Assembly: GCA_934481445.1 (NCBI GenBank)
Contig: CAKSPC010000063.1
Coordinates: 1-11,084, forward strand
Source of the DNA: an uncultured Oscillospiraceae bacterium
GTDB taxonomy: Bacteria; Bacillota; Clostridia; Oscillospirales; Ruminococcaceae
Direction of reading: 5' to 3'
DNA length: 11,084 bases
A model generated the notes under the pieces. The model was not told the DNA's origin. It worked only from the letters and a program-made list of their open reading frames with translations, and made no database searches. Below, in pieces: positions 1-5,287 of the stretch (within the stretch, counting starts at the first letter, position 1; the number at the start of each line of letters is the position of its first letter). The position numbers and the translations under genes are program-made.

Positions 1-7
1 GGTTTTC

Positions 8-138
8 GCTTCCTTTTGACACAAAAGGAAGCGGGGGTTGTGGGGGCGGAGCCCCCGCCACTCCGCACGCAGTGCGGTTTTACGACTTTAAAGGCGCTAA
101 AGGGGGTGTGGGGGGAAAACAAGAGTTTTCCCCCCACA
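8..138. repeat. Non-coding block of four consecutive hairpins (dispersed-repeat type)
   Basis: Four perfect inverted repeats lie head to tail: 8-18 with 22-32 (11 bp, 3-nt loop), 42-47 with 51-56 (GGGGGC/GCCCCC, 3-nt loop; 31-37 can also pair with 52-58), 63-68 with 72-77 (CCGCAC/GTGCGG, 3-nt loop), and 107-119 with 126-138 (13 bp, extendable by one pair to leave an AAGA loop). Composition differs sharply from the neighbouring genes, and the one short open frame through it is not gene-like. Blocks of this kind, with a GGGGGCGGAGCCCCC core, recur between genes in Ruminococcus-type genomes from my general knowledge. I infer a dispersed extragenic element, perhaps acting at transcript ends. The copy number cannot be judged from one window. 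Confidence 0.65.
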
Positions 139-182
139 GTCTATTGCAAATTTTCTGCCGTTTTGACTTTTTAGACAGACTG

Positions 183-212
183 AAGTGCCCCGTTTACCAC
201 GGGGCACTTTTT
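183..212 (+). terminator. Intrinsic terminator hairpin, U-tract on the + strand
   Basis: A perfect 10-bp stem pairs 183-192 (AAGTGCCCCG) with 200-209 (CGGGGCACTT) around a 7-nt loop, followed on the + strand by T at 208-212. On the minus strand the same hairpin overlaps the stop codon of the ABC ATPase gene and lacks a U-run after it (CAGTCTGTC follows). The sequence therefore favours termination of rightward transcription arriving from beyond the left edge. It may still protect the 3' end of the leftward ABC mRNA. Confidence 0.7.
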
Positions 213-777
213 ATAATCTTATCGTCTTATCCGCAAGAAATTCGCACTCGCGGCTGTCGTGCGTAACAAGCGCCACCGTCCTGCCCGCCGTCATGCTTTT
301 CGTATATTCCATCACCCGCAGGCGGGTTTCCTCGTCCAGCCCCTTAAAAGGCTCGTCCAGAAACAGCACATCGTACTCCGCGAGAAGCGCCCGCAGCAAC
401 GCCGTGCGGCGCTTCATACCGCCGCTCAGCTCGCGCACGGGTTTGTCGGCGCAGTCGTCAAGGCGCACCGCGGAGAGGTGATTTTTAAGTTCCTCGTGAG
501 TGTACCTCTTCCCTGTTACAAGGCGGATGTTCGCCGAAACGGTGAGGTTTTCGCACAGCCTGTCCTCCTGAAAAACCGCGCTGACGCGCGTTTTTTCGGG
601 CATCTCCACCCTGCCGCTGTCCGCGGGGATAAGCCCCATGAGTATCATCAGCAGCGTACTTTTTCCGCAGCCCGAGCTTCCCATCACCGCCGTCAGCTTC
701 CCCTCGGGAAACTCCTCCGTAAAATCCTCCAGCACCCTGTTTTCGCCGAAAGACTTGTAAATTCCCACCGCCCTCAT
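211..777 (-). CDS. ABC transporter ATP-binding protein (SsuB/TauB/ThiZ-like)
   Basis: This is the ATPase that powers the importer encoded by the two upstream genes; it acts on the cytoplasmic face of the membrane. The 188-residue product has every nucleotide-binding motif: Walker A GSSGCGKST at 33-41, Q-loop Q70, signature LSGGM at 117-121, Walker B with D141-E142, and the switch histidine H173 in VTHD. ATG at 777 is preferred because it lies 2 nt past the permease TAG, with an AGG about 8 nt upstream inside the permease end; a longer in-frame extension would run deep into the permease gene. At 188 residues it is short for this family (usually about 240-260), ending soon after the H-loop, so it is a minimal nucleotide-binding domain. 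All motifs are intact, so it should be functional. The transported compound cannot be read from this subunit. Confidence 0.93.
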   Translation of the reverse strand: MRAVGIYKSFGENRVLEDFTEEFPEGKLTAVMGSSGCGKSTLLMILMGLIPADSGRVEMPEKTRVSAVFQEDRLCENLTVSANIRLVTGKRYTHEELKNHLSAVRLDDCADKPVRELSGGMKRRTALLRALLAEYDVLFLDEPFKGLDEETRLRVMEYTKSMTAGRTVALVTHDSRECEFLADKTIRL

Positions 778-779
778 GA

Positions 780-1526
780 CTACATCCTTTCTATCCGCTT
801 CACGACCGCTCCCACGGCGGCAAGAAACAGCTTCTCGCACACCCAGCTGACAACGATTATAACAAATGTCCACGCAAAAAGGTCGGCGGTTTCAAGGTAA
901 ATTTTTGCCATATACAGCTTCTCGCCGATGGAGCCGCCCGGGATGCCGATAACTTCCGCAGCGGCTCCGGATTTCCAGCACAATCCCACCGCAAGGGCGG
1001 ATGCAGAACGGAAATACGGCAGCAGCTGCGACAGATACACCCCCGCAAACCGCTTTGCAGCGGGGATACGGAACACATTCGCCATCTCGGTAAGCTTCGG
1101 GTCGAGGGACTCTATCCCCTCCAGCATATTGGAATAATATATCGGCATACATATCAGAAACGAAACCAGCACCGACAAATTCCGCGAGCTGATCCATATC
1201 AGCGCGAGTATCGTAAACGACGCCACGGGGATGGACTTCAGCGCCGTCATCAGCGGCGACAGCAGGCGTTTTACTATCTGCGACTTACCCGCAGCGGCGG
1301 CAAGCAGCGTCCCCGTTACAAGACCCATCAGAAACCCGAGCAGTATCCGCGCAGCGGAAAAGCCTATGCTCTTCCAGAAATCCGCATGGGGGATAAGCTC
1401 TATAAGCCGCTTTGCGGCGTTTATCGGGGTAACGAGGAATATCTCGCGGTCGAGCGCCATCGCCCCAAGCTGCCATACAACGAGCCAGAACAGTACGCAG
1501 CCCGCAGTGATAAGCCGTTTTTTCAT
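780..1526 (-). CDS. ABC transporter permease (SsuC/TauC/ThiX-like, BPD_transp_1)
   Basis: This is the inner transmembrane subunit of the importer, presumably working as a homodimer. The 248-residue protein has about six hydrophobic segments, starting with one at about 7-25 and ending with one at about 217-240. The cytoplasmic coupling (EAA-type) loop falls at about 145-168, with the family pattern around LTEMANVFRIPAAKRF. GLCWKSGAAAEVIGIPGGSIG (about 181-201) matches the conserved segment of sulfonate/taurine/nitrate-type permeases. ATG at 1526 has AGGTGA (1531-1536) 4 nt upstream. The stop is 2 nt before the ATPase start, so the two are probably translationally coupled. A strong hairpin at 1544-1568 separates it from the upstream substrate-binding gene. 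Family assignment is confident; the substrate is unknown. Confidence 0.93.
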   Translation of the reverse strand: MKKRLITAGCVLFWLVVWQLGAMALDREIFLVTPINAAKRLIELIPHADFWKSIGFSAARILLGFLMGLVTGTLLAAAAGKSQIVKRLLSPLMTALKSIPVASFTILALIWISSRNLSVLVSFLICMPIYYSNMLEGIESLDPKLTEMANVFRIPAAKRFAGVYLSQLLPYFRSASALAVGLCWKSGAAAEVIGIPGGSIGEKLYMAKIYLETADLFAWTFVIIVVSWVCEKLFLAAVGAVVKRIERM

Positions 1527-1543
1527 TTCTTCACCTGCCGAAA

Positions 1544-1568
1544 CGGGCGGATAAAACCTATCCGCCCG
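1544..1568 (-). promoter_or_regulatory. Intercistronic stem-loop between substrate-binding and permease genes
   Basis: CGGGCGGAT (1544-1552) and ATCCGCCCG (1560-1568) form a perfect 9-bp G/C-rich stem with a 7-nt loop in the 49-nt gap between genes. In the transcript it is followed by only three U residues, so full termination is unlikely. By analogy with binding-protein-dependent operons, it could stabilise the upstream mRNA segment or give partial termination, so that more binding protein than permease is made. That role is inferred. Confidence 0.6.
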
Positions 1569-1575
1569 AAGTTAA

Positions 1576-2685
1576 TTATGCGCCGTAGTAGAAATCATCC
1601 GCGGGGAGCGCTCCGCCAACGGAAGCGGGAAGCTGCTCGAACAGAACGTTAAGATAGCCTGAAAGCTTCTCTTTCATCTCCGTGCCCGTAATGCAGACGA
1701 TGTTGCAGGCAGGTATCGCCTTTTCTGCGACCGCCGCAGGAACTATGTCGTACTTGCCAACAAGCTGTGCGCCCTCGGAAACATTCTCGTTGACGTATGC
1801 AACGGAATCCGCATAGCGCCGGAGGAAGAGGTCGACCACATCGGGATTGTTCTCCGCAAATTCCCTGCGGGCTATTATGATACCCGTGATGAGTGAGCTG
1901 CCGTTGCCGAGCTTGTCCCATTCGGCGGTAAGGTCAAGGACAACGCTGATGTTCTCGTTCTTGGTCTGCGCCGTGGTTACGAAAGGCTGGGGGAGCATTG
2001 CAACGCCGTTTTCGTCCTCAAGCAGAGCCGCGAGGCACTCGGAATGCTCGCTCTTCCACTCGATGGTGACATCATTTTCGGGGTCGATGCCGTTCTGTTT
2101 GAGGATGTAATTCAGTGCGTATTCGGGAGTTGCGCCCTTGCCGCTGGCGTAAATCGTCTTGCCGCGGAGGTCGTCTATCGAGGAAACCGTGCTGCCGTTT
2201 TCGCAGATATAAAGCACGCCGAGGGTGTTCACCGCGAGGACTTCAACGCCGCCCTCCGTCTTGTTGTAAAGCACGGAGCCGAGGTTAGCAGGCACACAGA
2301 CGATATCCGCCGTCCCCTGCACTACCATGGGGGATATCTCGTCCACCGCCGCCGCGATGGTGAAATCGTAGTTGTAATCCGATGTTTCGTCATCGTCCAT
2401 CAGTTTTGTCATGCCCATTGCCGTCGGACCCTTGAGTGCCGCTATCTTCACGGTGACATCGGATACTGTGGTGTCCTCTGTGTCGGAGGATTCGCTTTCA
2501 TCGGAGGTCGCAGGCTCCGTCTGCTCGGAGGAAGTTTCTGTGTCTGCCGCTTCGGAGGAGCTTTCGGAGGTTACTGCGGAGCTGTCTGCGCTGTCGGAGG
2601 ATACCGTTGCATTTGAGCAGCCCGCTAGCATTCCCGCACAGAGAATTGCCGCAAGAAGTGATTTTGCGCTTTTTGTCATTGTCAT
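1576..2685 (-). CDS. ABC transporter substrate-binding lipoprotein (COG0715/NMT1-like family)
   Basis: This is the extracellular, membrane-tethered ligand receptor of the importer. From ATG 2685 the product is 369 residues: a lipoprotein signal peptide with lipobox LAGC and lipidated Cys23, a Ser/Thr/Glu-rich linker at about 24-76, then a bi-lobed type II binding-protein domain beginning VKIAALKGPTAMGM. The TauA/SsuA/ThiY (COG0715) placement comes from that opening plus the segments GTADIVCVPANLG and DDLRGKTIYASGKGATPEY. ATG 2685 has AAAGGA (2694-2699) 8 nt upstream. A second ATG at 2679 (giving Cys21) is possible; the in-frame ATG at 2760 lies inside the leader terminator without a ribosome site and was rejected. 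Candidate ligands include sulfonates, nitrate-like ions and thiamine precursors; nothing here decides between them. Confidence 0.9.
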   Translation of the reverse strand: MTMTKSAKSLLAAILCAGMLAGCSNATVSSDSADSSAVTSESSSEAADTETSSEQTEPATSDESESSDTEDTTVSDVTVKIAALKGPTAMGMTKLMDDDETSDYNYDFTIAAAVDEISPMVVQGTADIVCVPANLGSVLYNKTEGGVEVLAVNTLGVLYICENGSTVSSIDDLRGKTIYASGKGATPEYALNYILKQNGIDPENDVTIEWKSEHSECLAALLEDENGVAMLPQPFVTTAQTKNENISVVLDLTAEWDKLGNGSSLITGIIIARREFAENNPDVVDLFLRRYADSVAYVNENVSEGAQLVGKYDIVPAAVAEKAIPACNIVCITGTEMKEKLSGYLNVLFEQLPASVGGALPADDFYYGA

Positions 2686-2871
2686 AACTGTCGTCCTTTC
2701 GTTTTCCGGTGCTATGGAAAAGAAAAACGCCCCGAAAGGCGCAGACAAACCAAGCCCCATTTTATAGGGGACAGTTATATCGGTCCTTTCGGCTCAAATC
2801 TCTTTTCGCCGTCAGAATAATGGTTGAAAATTCATCGCATCGGCAGAAGCCTTTGTTTTGAAGTGATTAAC
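2686..2871 (-). promoter_or_regulatory. 5' leader of ABC operon with attenuator-like architecture (putative riboswitch, class not recognised)
   Basis: The likely transcript start (near 2871) lies about 185 nt before the start codon. In transcript order the leader holds possible long-range stems (GGCUU near 2850 with GAGCC at 2791-2795; GCCG with CGGC), a segment CCGAAAGG (2792-2785), short hairpins GGAC/GUCC and CCCC/GGGG, then an intrinsic terminator (2721-2741) and the ribosome site. CCGAAAGG is exactly complementary to CCUUUCGG (2739-2732), the 5' arm and loop of the terminator, so the two folds exclude each other. The same CCUUUCG can also pair with CGAAAGG (2701-2695), which contains the Shine-Dalgarno. 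I found no match to TPP, guanidine-I, preQ1, THF, fluoride or T-box core motifs. The regulatory role is inferred. Confidence 0.55.
2721..2741 (-). terminator. Intrinsic terminator inside the ABC operon leader
   Basis: In the transcript CGCCU (2741-2737) pairs with GGGCG (2732-2728) across a UUCG tetraloop, followed by U5-C-U4 (2727-2718). It sits upstream of the first start codon rather than at a gene end, which is the hallmark of transcription attenuation. The stem is short (four Watson-Crick pairs plus one G-U), so it may be only partly efficient. Confidence 0.65.
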
Positions 2872-2877
2872 ATATTC

Positions 2878-2906
2878 ATTATATATCAAACCAAGCTATT
2901 TGTCAA
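2878..2906 (-). promoter_or_regulatory. Sigma-A promoter of the ABC transporter operon
   Basis: On the minus strand TTGACA (2906-2901) and TATAAT (2883-2878) are separated by exactly 17 nt: a perfect consensus promoter. Predicted start of transcription is near 2871. It begins just downstream of the terminator of the CotH-family gene. Confidence 0.88.
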
Positions 2907-2911
2907 GACAT

Positions 2912-2938
2912 AAAAACACGGCGCCGCACAGACGCCGC
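2912..2938 (-). terminator. Probable weak terminator of the CotH-family gene
   Basis: CGGCG (2937-2933) can pair with CGCCG (2923-2919) around a 9-nt loop, with an outer G-U pair, followed on the minus strand by UGUUUUU (T at 2916-2912). It begins 10 nt past the stop codon. The stem is only 5-6 bp, and the overlapping GGCGCC offers alternative foldings, so some read-through into the ABC operon is plausible. Confidence 0.5.
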
Positions 2939-2947
2939 AAATTATTC

Positions 2948-4369
2948 TCAAAGATTATTGTCTATCCACTCCGCGCGGTTTCTGATGAACCTGCGGACAT
3001 ACTGCACCTGCTCGTTGTAGGTGGAAAGATCCTTCATGCGCTGCGGCTGATAGCCGTTTGCAATTGTGAGGGTGTCCCACACGCGGAAATTCAGCGCCGC
3101 AGAGGAAGCAAGCTTCTCCTGCGTGCTGTCGATGGCGGTGTTCGCAGCGTCGAGGACTTCGTCCCTTATCTCATCCCAGCGCGCCCGCGCCTTGCTGCGG
3201 AAGCTTTCGTCGGTGAGAAGATAGTTGAACCATGTAACGCCGATGTAGGAGCTGCTGTTGGCGCTGCCCACCGTTGCCCAGTCGTCGTAGTCGGGGGGAT
3301 CAAGGTACATATTTCCGAACGCAAGGTCGAAATCCCACACGGGACCCATCTTCAGCTTTCCGCCCCTGTCCTTGTACATAAAGCAGCTTCTGTGGAAGCA
3401 GGAATCAAGGTTGTATGTCAGCTCGTGCAGCAGAAACCAGTCGATGAAGCTGTCGACGTCGATATATGTTTCATAGTTATCAAGGGTAGTTACTGCCTTG
3501 TCGGCGATGCACATATAATTATATATGAAATCGTAATTTTCCTGCCTGAGCTTTTCATCCTTGGGGGACTTTATAAGTATATCCTTTGCGCAGCCCGACG
3601 GCAGGTCGAAGCAATCCTTGCCTTTAAGGTTAACATCGGGTTCTGCACCGCCAATTTCGATAAGGTAGCCCGTGTTCGGAGTGTCTTCACGGTAATCAAG
3701 CTCCAGCCGCGAGGACTTTACCTCTATCTGCTCGCCGAGGGTGTACACGCCCTGATAGATCCCGTTCATGTAGAGATTTACGGGAATGGCTTTCGGCGTG
3801 AACCGGAACGTGCCCATCGCGTCCGCAATTGCAAAGGCGGTTATGTTGCGCATAAGCGATTCGTCCGCGTAATTCGCGATCAGCACCCACTCCTTGGACG
3901 CCGTCATGCCGAGCAGCGGCTGCTTTTCCTCAAGCTTTATCTTGTACGGCTTCTTCGGCCACTCCCATGTGGAGTGCCCCCTGCCGCGTATCTTGGCGGC
4001 AAGCTGCTTTGTGCCCGCGTATTTGTCCGTCATGGATGCGTCTATCTGCACGGTGCATTCGGAATAAACATCGCGCTGTATCTCGCTTCCGCAGGTGAGG
4101 AACACCGATGGTATCTCCGCGTCGGTGGTCATGCCGGGCTCGCCGGTTATCTCCTCGCTCATACCCTTCCACCCCGAAGGATCGGGGATGTAGTTGGTCT
4201 GATAGTAGCTGTCCTCCAGAGGAACAACAGTTTTTTCAACAGGCTCGCCCCCCTCGGGGACTGCATCTGATGACGCGTCCGTTTCGGGCAGAGTGCTGCT
4301 TTCCGAACCGCCGCAGCCGCTTATCAGCATGAGCGCCGCAAGCAGACCCGCACATATTCTGCGCCGCAT
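2948..4369 (-). CDS. CotH-kinase-family lipoprotein
   Basis: The product is a predicted surface-anchored protein of the CotH family (PF08757), whose characterised spore-coat members are atypical protein kinases phosphorylating serines in coat proteins. The 473-residue protein has a lipoprotein signal with lipobox ISGC and Cys19, an acidic Ser-rich linker to about 50, then the CotH domain. Visible family motifs are RGRGHSTW (128-135), KKPYKIKL (139-146), NYADESLMRN (166-175), the VNLYMNGIYQGVYTLGEQI segment (197-215), and the C-terminal core with D306, HELTYNLDS (315-323) and GPVWDFDLAFGN (342-353), including D346 and D348. ATG 4369 follows GAGGTGG closely. The gene is monocistronic, with its own consensus promoter. 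The lipoprotein form and lack of coat-gene neighbours argue for a cell-surface role rather than a spore-coat one. The substrate is unknown. Confidence 0.9.
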   Translation of the reverse strand: MRRRICAGLLAALMLISGCGGSESSTLPETDASSDAVPEGGEPVEKTVVPLEDSYYQTNYIPDPSGWKGMSEEITGEPGMTTDAEIPSVFLTCGSEIQRDVYSECTVQIDASMTDKYAGTKQLAAKIRGRGHSTWEWPKKPYKIKLEEKQPLLGMTASKEWVLIANYADESLMRNITAFAIADAMGTFRFTPKAIPVNLYMNGIYQGVYTLGEQIEVKSSRLELDYREDTPNTGYLIEIGGAEPDVNLKGKDCFDLPSGCAKDILIKSPKDEKLRQENYDFIYNYMCIADKAVTTLDNYETYIDVDSFIDWFLLHELTYNLDSCFHRSCFMYKDRGGKLKMGPVWDFDLAFGNMYLDPPDYDDWATVGSANSSSYIGVTWFNYLLTDESFRSKARARWDEIRDEVLDAANTAIDSTQEKLASSAALNFRVWDTLTIANGYQPQRMKDLSTYNEQVQYVRRFIRNRAEWIDNNL

Positions 4370-4412
4370 TGACCCACCTCCACAAACTGATAAATTCTAT
4401 ACTATAATTTAT

Positions 4413-4441
4413 ATTATAATCCATTTCAGCCAAGTTGTCAA
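4413..4441 (-). promoter_or_regulatory. Sigma-A promoter of the CotH-family gene
   Basis: On the minus strand TTGACA (4441-4436) is followed after exactly 17 nt by TATAAT (4418-4413). Transcription should start near 4406, giving a short leader of about 37 nt before ATG 4369. It is divergent from the promoter at 4520-4548. Confidence 0.88.
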
Positions 4442-4519
4442 TAGTCTGTAAACGATGCCATAGCAGGCTTTGGCAATATGTCAGATTATACAAATTCCCA
4501 CCGTATTTTTCTTATATTA

Positions 4520-4548
4520 TTGACAATCTGATATATTTGTGCTATAAT
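4520..4548 (+). promoter_or_regulatory. Sigma-A promoter (extended -10) of the HAD-FapA-GH2 operon
   Basis: TTGACA (4520-4525), a 17-nt spacer, then TATAAT (4543-4548), preceded by TGC (4540-4542), which makes an extended -10. The start of transcription is expected near 4555, giving a leader of about 64 nt. This is the only promoter seen for the three rightward genes. Confidence 0.88.
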
Positions 4549-4559
4549 AATTAATATAT

Positions 4560-4580
4560 CACTATATATTCGGTATAGTG
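4560..4580. promoter_or_regulatory. Palindrome at the transcript start of the rightward operon (candidate operator)
   Basis: CACTATA (4560-4566) and TATAGTG (4574-4580) form a perfect 7-bp inverted repeat with a 7-nt centre, starting about 12 nt past the -10 box. Placement over the initially transcribed region suits a repressor operator. As RNA it could instead form a 5'-end stem-loop. No regulator gene lies in the window. Confidence 0.45.
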
Positions 4581-4618
4581 CGAAAAACACATATAATAAC
4601 AAGAAATTGAGGTCATAT

Positions 4619-5269
4619 ATGATCAAGGCGGTAATTTTTGATATGGACGGTCTTATCCTCGACACCGAAAAGCTGCTGGTGAAATACTGGTGCGCCGCAG
4701 CGAATGAAGCGGGATTTCCCATGCAGCGCGAACACGCACTGAATATCCGCAGCCTTGCGAGGAAATTCGCGATACCGTATCTTCAGGGGATATTCGGCGA
4801 GGACTTCGACTATGCAAAAATCCGCGGCCGCCGCATGGAAATGATGGGCGGGTACCTCTCCGAGCACGGACTTGAAACCAAGCCCGGCCTTAACGAGCTG
4901 CTCGACTGGCTGAACGAGCACCATATCCCCGCCGCCGTCGCCACCGCCACCGATTTTCAGCGCACCGAAAAGTACCTTACGGAAGTCGGCGTGTTCCATA
5001 AATTCGACAAAATAGTCTGCGCGTCCATGGTGGAGAGCGGCAAACCCAAGCCCGACATCTATATATATGCCGCAAAACAGCTCGGTCTGGACCCGTCAGA
5101 ATGCATGGCGCTGGAGGATTCCCCGAACGGGGTGCGTTCCGCCTCGGGCGCGGGCTGCGTCACCGTTATGGTGCCGGACCTCACTCCCCCGGACGACGAG
5201 CTGCGCGGGCTTATCTTCGCAGAGGCGAAAACGCTCGCGGATGTTCCCGCGCTTATAGAAAAGACCTGA
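4619..5269 (+). CDS. HAD-superfamily hydrolase, beta-phosphoglucomutase-like subfamily
   Basis: This is a cytoplasmic phosphatase or phosphoglucomutase-like enzyme of 216 residues. All HAD motifs are present: motif I DMDG with nucleophile D8 and acid/base D10, motif II threonine T109 in AVATATD, motif III lysine K142 in SGKPKPDIY, and motif IV E166-D167 in ALEDSPNGV. The helical insert at about 17-85 is a type-1 cap. ATG 4619 is chosen because GAGG (4609-4612) lies 6 nt upstream; a TTG at 4607 would overlap that ribosome site. It is the first gene of an operon, 18 nt before the FapA-like gene. The position ahead of a glycoside hydrolase suggests sugar-phosphate turnover, but members of this family vary widely in substrate, so exact activity is open. 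Confidence 0.9.
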   Translation: MIKAVIFDMDGLILDTEKLLVKYWCAAANEAGFPMQREHALNIRSLARKFAIPYLQGIFGEDFDYAKIRGRRMEMMGGYLSEHGLETKPGLNELLDWLNEHHIPAAVATATDFQRTEKYLTEVGVFHKFDKIVCASMVESGKPKPDIYIYAAKQLGLDPSECMALEDSPNGVRSASGAGCVTVMVPDLTPPDDELRGLIFAEAKTLADVPALIEKT

Positions 5270-5287
5270 TTTTACGGAGGAAAACGA

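Noticed and set aside
72..266. Short + strand open frame over the hairpin block
   Set aside because: It runs through perfect inverted repeats and the terminator, has no ribosome site and no recognisable protein character.
2686..2760. Upstream in-frame ATG (2760) giving a 25-residue longer binding protein
   Set aside because: The extension is the leader terminator itself, has no Shine-Dalgarno, and would put a non-signal stretch ahead of a normal lipoprotein signal.
2686..2871. TPP or guanidine-I riboswitch in the ABC leader
   Set aside because: The CUGAGA and GAACCUGAUCUGG-type cores of TPP and the conserved cores of guanidine-I are absent on the transcribed strand.
2900..4270. 456-codon + strand open frame opposite the CotH-family gene
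   Set aside because: It is antisense to a clear family member with lipobox and conserved motifs; long antisense frames are expected at this GC and codon use, and it has no ribosome site.
4456..4475. TGCCA-N10-TGGCA inverted repeat between the divergent promoters as an operator
   Set aside because: The arms are only 5 bp with a 10-nt spacer and lie outside both promoter cores; such a match is likely by chance.
4607..4618. TTG start for the HAD gene
   Set aside because: The TTG overlaps the GAGG ribosome site that is well placed for ATG 4619, and family proteins begin right at the MIKAVIFDMDG segment.
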